Origin: Hymenobacter perfusus
GTDB lineage: Bacteria > Bacteroidota > Bacteroidia > Cytophagales > Hymenobacteraceae
DNA: 64,000 nucleotides
Reading direction: 5' to 3'
NCBI RefSeq assembly: GCF_003944765.1
Contig: NZ_RWIU01000005.1
Coordinates: forward strand, 186,001 to 250,000
The translations under genes were made by a program, and so were the position numbers. Positions within the stretch are counted from its first letter, which is position 1, and every line of letters starts with the position of its first letter. Shown here piece after piece: positions 6,999 through 14,083 of the stretch. A model generated the notes under the pieces. The model did not search any database and was not told where the DNA came from. It was given only the letters and a program-made list of their open reading frames with translations.

Positions 6999-9089
6999 AT
7001 GAGCAAAGCCGTTTACATTGCCACCGCCGAGCCGTACAGCGGCAAATCCGTTGTGACGCTGGGGCTGGTGCACCTGCTGCTGGGGCAGGCGCAGCGGGTG
7101 GGCTACTTCAAGCCCATCATCACGCCCCTCGCCGCCGGCCAGCCCGACTACCACATCCAGACGGTGCTACAGCACTTCCAGCTGCCCCTCGACTACCCCG
7201 AAACCTACGCCTACACCGGCCAGGAGGCGTTGCGCATGGTGGAGGCCGGCCGCGCCGGGGAGCTGCTCGACACCATCATTCACCGCTTCAAGCAGTTGGA
7301 AGCCGCCCACGATTTCGTGGTGGTAGAGGGCACCGATTTCGTGGGCAGCAGCCTGGCCCTGGAGCTGGACCTGAACTGGCAGGTGGCCCGCAACCTGAGC
7401 GTACCGGTGGTACTGCTGATTTCGGGCCTCGACAAAACCGTGGAGCAGCTCGTCAACGCCGCCCTCTCCATCCGGCGCGATGCGCTGGAAAGCGAAGTGC
7501 AGGTGTTGGCTTTGGTGCTCAACCGCGTGGCCCCGGCGCAGTTGGATGAGGTACGCACCTTGCTCCGCGACCAGCTGCCGCCCGAAACCCAGCTGGCCCT
7601 GATTCCGGAAAGCCCGGCCCTGCGCAGCCCCACCATGCAGGAAATCCACGACCAGCTGGGCGGGGAGCTGCTATTCGGGGCCGACCAGCTCACTAACCCC
7701 GTCGACCACTTCATCAACGGCTCGATGCAGGTGCCCAACTTCCTGATGCGCCTGCAGGAAAACGTGCTCATCATCACGCCCGGCGACCGGGCCGACCTCA
7801 TCCTGACGGCGCTGCAGGCCAATATGTCGGCCAACTACCCGCGCGTGGCGGGGCTGGTGCTCACGGGCGGCTACAAGCCCGAGGAGTCGGTGCTGCGCCT
7901 GATTGAGGGCCTGCCCGCGGCCGTGCCGATTCTGCTGGTCGAAAACGGCACGTTCCAGACCACCACCCGCATCGGCAACATTCAGGCGCGCATCGGGCCG
8001 CAGCAAACCAAGAAAATTCGGCTGGCCATCCAGACGTTTGAGCGCCACCTCGATGCGCCGCGGCTGCTGGAGCAGCTGAGTACGTTTGCGCCGCGCGGCC
8101 TCACGCCGCACATGTTCCAGTATCAGCTGCTGCAGTGGGCGCGCAGCCAGCGCAAGCACATTGTGCTGCCCGAGGGCAACGACGACCGGGTGCTGCGCGC
8201 GGCCGCCCGCCTGCTGGAGCAGGACGTGGTGAGCCTCACCATCCTCGGCGACCCGACCCAGATTCTGGCCGCCGCCAAGCGCCTCGGCCGGCCCCTGGAC
8301 CCGCAGCGCGTGCAGTTGCTCGACCCGGCCAATTCCGCGCTGTTCCAGGACTTCGCCGAAACCCTGTTTGAGCTGCGCCGCAGCAAGGGCGTGACCCTGG
8401 AAATGGCCCGCGACCTGATGACCGACGTATCGTATTTCGGCTCGATGATGGTGTATAAGGGTTTGGCCGACGGTATGGTGTCGGGGGCGGTGCACACCAC
8501 GCAGCACACCATTCGGCCGGCGCTGCAGTTTATCAAGACGCGGCCGGGCGTGTCGGTGGTGTCGTCGGTGTTCTTTATGTGCCTGCCGGATCGGGTGGCG
8601 GTGTTTGGCGACTGCGCCGTGAACCCCAACCCCACCGCCGAGCAGCTGGCCGAAATTGCCATTTCCTCGGCCGACAGCTCCCGGCGCTTCGGCATCGAGC
8701 CGCGGGTGGCCATGCTGTCCTACTCCTCGGGCACCTCCGGCGAGGGCGCCGACGTGGACAAGGTGCGCCAGGCCACCCAGCTCGTGCGCCAGCTCCGCCC
8801 CGATTTGCTGGTGGAAGGCCCCATCCAGTACGACGCCGCCGTGGACCCTGCCGTGGGCCAGCAGAAGCTGCCCGGCTCGCCGGTAGCCGGCCAGGCCAGC
8901 GTACTCATCTTCCCCGACCTGAACACCGGCAACAACACCTACAAAGCCGTGCAGCGCGAAACCGGCGCCCTGGCCATCGGCCCGATGCTGCAGGGCCTGA
9001 ACAAGCCCGTCAACGACCTGAGCCGCGGCTGCACCGTCGATGACATCTACAACACGGTGCTGCTAACGGCCATCCAGGCGCAGGGCTAG
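6999..9089 (+). CDS. pta: Phosphate acetyltransferase, long form
   Basis: Pta interconverts acetyl-CoA plus phosphate and acetyl phosphate plus CoA. With AckA it makes or uses acetate. The 696-residue protein is the long enteric-type architecture. It has an N-terminal P-loop-like domain (AEPYSGKSVVTLG near residue 10), a central DRTGG-type regulatory domain around 210-330, and a C-terminal catalytic PTA domain from about 370. The catalytic domain shows MVSGAVHTT, ISSADSSRRFGI and SYSSGTSGEGADVDKV. The start is set at 6999 because MSKAVYIATAEPYSGK matches the family. ackA lies 2.4 kb downstream on the same strand rather than adjacent. Confidence 0.96.
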   Translation: MSKAVYIATAEPYSGKSVVTLGLVHLLLGQAQRVGYFKPIITPLAAGQPDYHIQTVLQHFQLPLDYPETYAYTGQEALRMVEAGRAGELLDTIIHRFKQLEAAHDFVVVEGTDFVGSSLALELDLNWQVARNLSVPVVLLISGLDKTVEQLVNAALSIRRDALESEVQVLALVLNRVAPAQLDEVRTLLRDQLPPETQLALIPESPALRSPTMQEIHDQLGGELLFGADQLTNPVDHFINGSMQVPNFLMRLQENVLIITPGDRADLILTALQANMSANYPRVAGLVLTGGYKPEESVLRLIEGLPAAVPILLVENGTFQTTTRIGNIQARIGPQQTKKIRLAIQTFERHLDAPRLLEQLSTFAPRGLTPHMFQYQLLQWARSQRKHIVLPEGNDDRVLRAAARLLEQDVVSLTILGDPTQILAAAKRLGRPLDPQRVQLLDPANSALFQDFAETLFELRRSKGVTLEMARDLMTDVSYFGSMMVYKGLADGMVSGAVHTTQHTIRPALQFIKTRPGVSVVSSVFFMCLPDRVAVFGDCAVNPNPTAEQLAEIAISSADSSRRFGIEPRVAMLSYSSGTSGEGADVDKVRQATQLVRQLRPDLLVEGPIQYDAAVDPAVGQQKLPGSPVAGQASVLIFPDLNTGNNTYKAVQRETGALAIGPMLQGLNKPVNDLSRGCTVDDIYNTVLLTAIQAQG

Positions 9090-9104
9090 TTTCGGCAGCC
9101 GCAC

Positions 9105-9142
9105 AAAGGCCCCGTTGCTTCAGGCGAAGCAGCGGGGCCTTT
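9105..9142 (+). terminator. Rho-independent terminator of pta
   Basis: AAAGGCCCCGTTGCTTC (9105-9121) pairs with GAAGCAGCGGGGCCTTT (9126-9142), with one mismatch, and is followed by a T-rich run. Confidence 0.9.
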
Positions 9143-9391
9143 TGTTTTTTTGGCTAACGTTCGAGGCTTTGAGCAGGTATGATAGTAGAATTCCGTCCGC
9201 CCATGACGTCAAGACTAATTTTCTTTTTTTTGTTGATCGTTATTCTGTTGCTCAATTGCATTCCGTCGAGTTGGAACTAATTTTTGACATTAATTTTCTG
9301 CTAATTACTCTTCCATCAAGCCACACTTGCACAAACCTTTTTTTGCTGGCTGCATACTGATTTCATTTTGGTTAGTCACATAATTTAATTT

Positions 9392-9958
9392 TTATCCTTT
9401 CAACTTCGCTATTGCCATTCTTAAAAATTCTGCAAACTCTTTCATTTCGCCAGTAAGTTGTCCAGTTTGATTGTCAATGTAAAACTTTTTTATTCTGCCA
9501 CCTTGCTTGATTTCAAAATAAATTCCACATCCATCTGTGCAGTCTGGACAACCAAAAGACTCTGAAAGTTTATTTGTCGTCAGGAGTTGATTTGGAATTT
9601 TATTAAAAATACTTTGAGCTATACGAATTCTTTTTATATCATTTATTGATTTATCAAAAATTACATTGCCTTTATTTTTAAAGTAACCATCAGTGCTGTC
9701 AACTAATAAAGTTTTTGAATTATCTCCAAAACTATATTTAAACATTGTCGCACAATGATTGTCACATTCACCGCAGTAAATTCCAAAAATAATGGATGAA
9801 ATTTGAAAAGCCTCTACTTTGGTAGTTTTATAATTTTTATCAATGCTTACTTGATTGTTATTACCTGAAAGTTTGGATTGGTCATTACCTTTCTGTATCT
9901 GTCCCCAGTTAATTAGCGTCAAACAAATAAATGGCAGTATAAATAAGTAACGTGTCAT
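9392..9958 (-). CDS. Exported Cys-rich protein of unknown function
   Basis: I do not recognise the family. The 188-residue protein begins MTRYLFILPFICLTLINWGQ, a typical signal peptide. The mature part has two cysteine clusters, YCGECDNHC around residue 60 and GCPDCTDGCG around residue 140. They could bind metal or form disulphides. The ATG at 9958 is chosen because it directly precedes the signal peptide; an upstream in-frame ATG adds 19 unlikely residues. Codon usage is AT-rich, unlike its neighbours, which suggests recent acquisition. Confidence 0.6.
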   Translation of the reverse strand: MTRYLFILPFICLTLINWGQIQKGNDQSKLSGNNNQVSIDKNYKTTKVEAFQISSIIFGIYCGECDNHCATMFKYSFGDNSKTLLVDSTDGYFKNKGNVIFDKSINDIKRIRIAQSIFNKIPNQLLTTNKLSESFGCPDCTDGCGIYFEIKQGGRIKKFYIDNQTGQLTGEMKEFAEFLRMAIAKLKG

Positions 9959-10026
9959 TCTACAGTTGCAGTTAATATCACTATTGCTGAAGGTAGTGAG
10001 GGTGTCTCTGTACACAAGAGTCTTTC

Positions 10027-10056
10027 GGCAATAACACTAACGTTAAGCTTATTGCC
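10027..10056. repeat. Short inverted repeat upstream of the Cys-rich gene
   Basis: GGCAATAA (10027-10034) and TTATTGCC (10049-10056) pair perfectly. They lie about 70 nt upstream of the minus-strand gene start, at the right edge of the AT-rich island. This could be an operator, a boundary feature or chance. Confidence 0.35.
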
Positions 10057-10322
10057 AAAACCCGATCCTCATAACCTGGGATATCGAGAGGAGAAGCAGG
10101 TCGGTCGCGCTACGCGGGTTTAAATCTCAATGGGTTTGATGCTGATGCGGTAGAATGATTCCTGAGCAACAAGATTGTCAGTATGAGCCTCCGAACAACT
10201 GCGCCCCACGCCTTTTTTACGGGAAAACCGTATCAGCACGGCTTGCCCTTGCATTCGTTGCGTACCGGCTGGCCCGCCGAGCTTTAGCTCCGGGCGCGTG
10301 GCCAACGTACAGCTGCTCCGGA

Positions 10323-10330
10323 TACCTTTG
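10323..10330 (+). promoter_or_regulatory. Candidate -7 element for yedI
   Basis: TACCTTTG matches TAnnTTTG and lies 81 nt before the yedI start. A -33 TTG is not evident. Confidence 0.4.
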
Positions 10331-10411
10331 CAGCGGCCTGCCGCCCGATAACCCGGGCACGCGGGCCGGCTGCACGCTTTCAACACTGCTTTTTTCACCC
10401 AACCAACCTAC

Positions 10412-11347
10412 ATGGCCTCCGGACTTTTTGCATTACTAGATGACATTTCGGCTTTAGTGAAAGTCAGTGCCGCTAGCCTGGACGATGTGCCGGCGCAGGT
10501 GGCCAAAACCACCGGCAAGGTGTCGGGCATCGTGATTGACGATACGGCCGTGACGCCCAAGTACGTGGTCGGCCTCGACCCCAGCCGGGAGCTGTCCATC
10601 ATCTACCAAATTGCCAAAAAGTCGCTGTTCAACAAGCTGCTGATTCTGACGCCGGCGGCGCTGGTGCTGGGCTACTTCGCACCCTGGGCCATCACGCCCA
10701 TCCTGATGCTGGGCGGGGCCTATTTGTGCTACGAGGGCTACGAGAAGGTGCACTCTATGTTCAGCAAGCACCCCGAGGCCCACGCAGAAACCGAGCAACT
10801 GGAAACCATTACGCCGGAGGAGCTGGAGCAGCAGCGCGTGGCCGGCGCCGTCCGCACCGACATTATTCTGTCGGCCGAAATCATGGCCATTGCCTACAGC
10901 CAGGTAACCGACCAGCCCATCGTGAACCAGATCATCGTGATGCTAGCCGTGGCGGTGTTCATCACGGTGGCCGTGTACGGCTTCGTGGGGCTGATTGTGA
11001 AGGCCGACGACATCGGCCTGCACCTGGCCGAGGGCGACAACAGCGCGGCTACCAAGAGCTTCGGCCGCGGCCTCGTGAAGTTCATGCCGAAGTTTCTCAG
11101 CATCCTGAGCTACGTGGGCACCGCCGCTATGCTGTGGGTGGGCGCCGAAATCATTGCCCACGGCATCCCCTTCACCGCGCACTTGTTGCACGACCTAGAA
11201 GTAGCCCTGGCCTCCATGCCCGCCGTGGCCTGGCTGGCCAAAGTAGTCGCCTGCGGCCTGGGCGGTCTGGTGATTGGCTTCGTGGTTGATCAGATAGTGC
11301 GGCTGGTGAAGAAAGTACTACCGGCCAAGAAGGAGGTTGCTCAGTAG
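10412..11347 (+). CDS. yedI: DUF808 (YedI-type) integral membrane protein
   Basis: This 311-residue polytopic membrane protein matches the DUF808/YedI family in its N-terminal signature ASGLFALLDDIS and the following VKVSAASLDDVPAQVAKTTG. VIDDTAVTPKYVVG is also characteristic. Hydrophobic segments occur near 70-110, 155-200 and 230-300, so several membrane spans are expected. The biochemical role of the family is not established. The start at 10412 fits the signature exactly. The gene sits between pta and ackA on the same strand, but each gene has its own upstream region, so co-transcription is uncertain. Confidence 0.88.
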   Translation: MASGLFALLDDISALVKVSAASLDDVPAQVAKTTGKVSGIVIDDTAVTPKYVVGLDPSRELSIIYQIAKKSLFNKLLILTPAALVLGYFAPWAITPILMLGGAYLCYEGYEKVHSMFSKHPEAHAETEQLETITPEELEQQRVAGAVRTDIILSAEIMAIAYSQVTDQPIVNQIIVMLAVAVFITVAVYGFVGLIVKADDIGLHLAEGDNSAATKSFGRGLVKFMPKFLSILSYVGTAAMLWVGAEIIAHGIPFTAHLLHDLEVALASMPAVAWLAKVVACGLGGLVIGFVVDQIVRLVKKVLPAKKEVAQ

Positions 11348-11368
11348 CGCGAACTTTGCAGTTCGCGC
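11347..11368 (+). terminator. Hairpin at the end of yedI
   Basis: GCGCGAAC (11347-11354) pairs with GTTCGCGC (11361-11368) around a 6-nt loop. It overlaps the last base of the yedI stop codon. No strong T-run follows, so termination is probable but not certain. Confidence 0.5.
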
Positions 11369-11382
11369 CCCCGCATCTTATA

Positions 11383-11485
11383 TAGCACGTCATGCTGAGC
11401 TTGCCGAAGCATCTCTACCGCTACGTTAGGTTAGCATTGCAATGAAGCGGTAGAGATGCTTCGGCAAGCTCAGTATGACGTGCTA
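11383..11485. repeat. GTCATGCTGAGC-type palindrome before ackA
   Basis: Two 40-bp arms (11383-11422 and 11446-11485) match at 39 positions around a 23-nt loop. The left arm carries GTCATGCTGAGCTTGCCGAA and then GCATCTCTACCGC. A close copy of the same family is at 16245-16348. The right edge is 36 nt from the ackA start codon, so the hairpin would lie in the ackA leader or overlap its promoter. Confidence 0.85.
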
Positions 11486-11521
11486 GTGTTCTGCAGCTCC
11501 GATTTCCCCTTGTCATTCCCC

Positions 11522-12715
11522 ATGCACATCTTCGTCATCAACTCCGGCAGCAGCTCGCTGAAGTACCAATTGTTTCGCTGGCCGCAGGAGCAGCCGCTGG
11601 CCCGCGGGCTGGTGGAGCGCATCGGCCTGGCCGATGGCCGGCTCACGCACACCACCCTGCAACCCGACGGCCAGGAGCACACCGAGCGCCACACCCTGCC
11701 CATCCCTGACCACCGCACCGGCCTGGAGGAAGCCATGCGTTTACTTACTAACCCCGAAACCGGCGTTTTGCCCGACCCCGCCGACGTACAGCTGGTGGGC
11801 CACCGCGCCGTACACGGCGGCGAGGAGTTCCGGGAGCCGACGCTGGTGACGCCGGAGGTGAAGGCCCGCATCCGGGAGCTGTTTCCGCTGGCCCCGCTGC
11901 ACAACCCGGCCAACCTGCTGGGCATGGAGGTGGCCGAGCAGCTGTTTCCGCAGGCCCGGCAAGTGGCGGTGTTCGACACGGCGTTTCACAGCACGCTCCC
12001 GCCCCACGCCTACCGCTTCGCGCTGCCCGAGGAGCTGTACACCAAGCACGGACTACGCGCCTACGGCTTCCACGGCACCAGCCACCAGTTTGTGAGCCGC
12101 GAAACCCTGCGCTACCTGGGCCAGCCCGACGCCCGCGTGATTACGGTACATCTGGGCAACGGCTGCAGCATGACCGCCACCGTAGCCGGCCGCGCCGTGG
12201 ATACCAGCATGGGCTTCGGCCCCATGAATGGCCTGGTGATGGGCACCCGCGCCGGCGACACCGACCAGGCCGTCATCTTCCACCTGGTAGAGCAGTTGGG
12301 CTACTCGCTCGACGACGTGAAGAACCTGCTCAACAAGGAAAGCGGCATGCTTGGCCTCACCGGCCACAGCGACATGCGCGACATCACGCGCCAACTCAAC
12401 GAAGGCGACCCGCGCGCCCGCCTCGCCTACGACCTCTACGCCTACCGCATCAAGAAGTACCTCGGCAGCTTCCTGGCCGTCCTCAACGGGGCCGAAGCCG
12501 TGGTTTTCACGGGCGGCGTGGGCGAAAACGACGCGCTGGTGCGCCAGCTGGTGTGCGCCAACCTGGATTTCCTGGGCATCCAGCTCGATGAAACCGAAAA
12601 TGCCCGCCGCGCCCCCGGCATCCGCGACTTATCGGCGCCCGGCAGCCGGGTGCGGGTGCTGGTAGTGCCCACCAACGAGGAGCTGGAAATTGCGCGGCTG
12701 TGCGCGGCCGTGTAA
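11522..12715 (+). CDS. ackA: Acetate kinase
   Basis: AckA transfers phosphate between acetyl phosphate and ADP. It completes the acetate pathway with Pta, giving ATP and acetate or activating acetate. The 397-residue protein has the normal family length. It shows the N-terminal motif VINSGSSSLKYQLF, the conserved Arg region GHRAVHGGE, the HGTSHQFVSRE signature and the nucleotide-site motif HLGNGCSM. The C-terminal region has FTGGVGEND. The start at 11522 is set by the family N-terminus MHIFVINSG; the open frame continues upstream through the palindrome but that part is not conserved. Confidence 0.97.
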   Translation: MHIFVINSGSSSLKYQLFRWPQEQPLARGLVERIGLADGRLTHTTLQPDGQEHTERHTLPIPDHRTGLEEAMRLLTNPETGVLPDPADVQLVGHRAVHGGEEFREPTLVTPEVKARIRELFPLAPLHNPANLLGMEVAEQLFPQARQVAVFDTAFHSTLPPHAYRFALPEELYTKHGLRAYGFHGTSHQFVSRETLRYLGQPDARVITVHLGNGCSMTATVAGRAVDTSMGFGPMNGLVMGTRAGDTDQAVIFHLVEQLGYSLDDVKNLLNKESGMLGLTGHSDMRDITRQLNEGDPRARLAYDLYAYRIKKYLGSFLAVLNGAEAVVFTGGVGENDALVRQLVCANLDFLGIQLDETENARRAPGIRDLSAPGSRVRVLVVPTNEELEIARLCAAV

Positions 12716-12728
12716 GGGTATAGCCGCC

Positions 12729-12854
12729 CCGGTCCGGCGGCTCTTTCAGCCGTCGGACCGGTCGTCGTTGGCTGGCGCGGTGGCCGATAAATTAAGGGCG
12801 GTTAAACTGTTCTTACCACGACCGGACCGACGGCTGAAAAAGCCGCCGATCCGG
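12729..12854. repeat. 37-bp imperfect inverted repeat after ackA
   Basis: The arms at 12729-12765 and 12818-12854 match at 33 of 37 positions and are separated by 52 nt. The core of each arm is GGCGGCTyTTTCAGCCGTCGG or its complement. It lies between ackA and the convergent gene 12886-13374, and may serve as their terminator. The long spacer and long arms are also like the other palindromic elements here. Confidence 0.7.
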
Positions 12855-12885
12855 AGTCAGTATAACCTTGCGCAACCCGGGCTTA

Positions 12886-13374
12886 CTACCGGTGCCGAGC
12901 TTGCACCAGACTATCGTATTTCTCGTGAAATCTTTCAGGTATCCGATGCAGATAGAAGGTGCCTTCTTCAGTAGCCAGGGTAAGGCCACCCGTTATACCC
13001 TGTACCAATATTTCGTAGTGACCATTCTGCTGCCGTAGCAACGTTATTGGATACCAGCCTCGAATCTGTGGTTCAGTATTCAACTGCTTGATAACTGCGG
13101 CTACTTGTGTGCTATCTACGCTGGAAAAAGCAGGATCCTCATGTAGCGTCCCGGCAAGTGCAGTCCGTACTTGTATAGCAGTTCTTAAGCTCGTGTTGGG
13201 AAAACACCAGGTTGCATTAGGCGGAGGCGGAGCAATGACAACCTCTGAAAGCAGCAGTTGGTAGCCATTGCTGCTCCACTCGTAACCGGAGGCAATAATG
13301 CCGGTGCCGACTCCCAGAATAAACAGTAGAGGATATCCGGCCCAGAGAGGAATAGGACTTTTAAATTTAGTCAT
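12886..13374 (-). CDS. Membrane-anchored protein of unknown function (pair member B)
   Basis: I do not recognise this 162-residue protein. It has one hydrophobic segment near residues 10-32 (YPLLFILGVGTGIIASGY). A soluble part follows with a Pro-rich stretch (APPPPN) and an Arg/Gln-rich C-terminus. The ATG at 13374 overlaps the end of the upstream gene by 8 bp, which implies translational coupling and a shared function. The pair is more AT-rich than its neighbours. No terminator separates the two genes. Confidence 0.6.
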   Translation of the reverse strand: MTKFKSPIPLWAGYPLLFILGVGTGIIASGYEWSSNGYQLLLSEVVIAPPPPNATWCFPNTSLRTAIQVRTALAGTLHEDPAFSSVDSTQVAAVIKQLNTEPQIRGWYPITLLRQQNGHYEILVQGITGGLTLATEEGTFYLHRIPERFHEKYDSLVQARHR

Positions 13375-13927
13375 GACTGGCTGAGGAATTGGCGAATAAA
13401 GACTGTCGTAGCCGGCTGAAACCGTCAAATGTAAACCGTGTATCGAATACTCGTATGTCAACAATTTTCACACCCATTTCCTGAGAATACAGGCTGGCAA
13501 CGAATCCATTACTTGCGTTAACTGAGGGAAATTTCTGTTGCCCATACACCAGCAGGTCCCGCATATATTCTTCTACTTTATGCTGCTGGGAAACCGATAG
13601 ACGAACCTGTTGCGCCTTAAATAGCAAATGCTGCTTTTGGTCTGTTTCACAATTAGTTGAATCCAGCAACAGAACCGCAATGGGCTGGCCTTCCGGACTT
13701 GATGTGGGAAGAAAGATCTTGATTCTCTCCAGATGACCGCCGAACTCGCCGCAATCAGCATAAAAAGCTTGTAACTGGATAGTATCGCCCCAACTCAGAT
13801 TTGCCAGGGGTGCGTGGGCTTCGGTTTGATGAGCTAGCTCTTGGTTATCCGATGCTATTATCTTCGGCAACAGCACAAACGCCGCGCACGCCAGCACAAA
13901 CAAAATGGGAACTAACTTCTGGAGCAT
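13367..13927 (-). CDS. Membrane-anchored protein of unknown function (pair member A)
   Basis: I do not recognise this 186-residue protein. Residues 5-22 (KLVPILFVLACAAFVLLP) form a signal anchor or an uncleaved signal. The remainder looks like a small alpha/beta domain exposed outside the cytoplasm, with two widely spaced cysteines (YADCGEFGG and STNCETD). The ATG at 13927 is preferred because it directly precedes the hydrophobic segment; an upstream in-frame ATG would add 35 residues of no apparent function. It is the first gene of the coupled pair. Confidence 0.6.
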   Translation of the reverse strand: MLQKLVPILFVLACAAFVLLPKIIASDNQELAHQTEAHAPLANLSWGDTIQLQAFYADCGEFGGHLERIKIFLPTSSPEGQPIAVLLLDSTNCETDQKQHLLFKAQQVRLSVSQQHKVEEYMRDLLVYGQQKFPSVNASNGFVASLYSQEMGVKIVDIRVFDTRFTFDGFSRLRQSLFANSSASHD

Positions 13928-14083
13928 ATCGTGGGCCTGATTCTGCCCCAAGGTAAGCGGCGGCGGGTTCCGGTTTACCATCTCCTGCCGCAACCTGCTA
14001 CCTTCGCTACCCGGCCCCGGCGCGCGGCGCAACTATGGGCGCGGGTTTGGGGTTTTTAGGTTCACACTGATTTCTGTCGGCTT

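Larger units (their letters stand above)
9143..10060. other. AT-rich island between pta and yedI
   Basis: Base composition shifts abruptly to AT-rich after the pta terminator and returns to GC-rich near 10060. The island holds one gene (9392-9958, minus) and about 250 bases (9143-9391) in which I recognise nothing. The composition suggests foreign origin. No transposase, tRNA or direct repeat marks the edges. Confidence 0.6.

Noticed and set aside
9115..9360. An 81-residue frame in the AT-rich gap after pta
   Set aside because: It starts inside the pta terminator and has no recognisable features; chance frame in AT-rich DNA.
12886..13927. Toxin-antitoxin pair
   Set aside because: The two overlapping genes encode membrane-anchored proteins of 162 and 186 residues with no DNA-binding or toxin motif, so the overlap alone does not support this.
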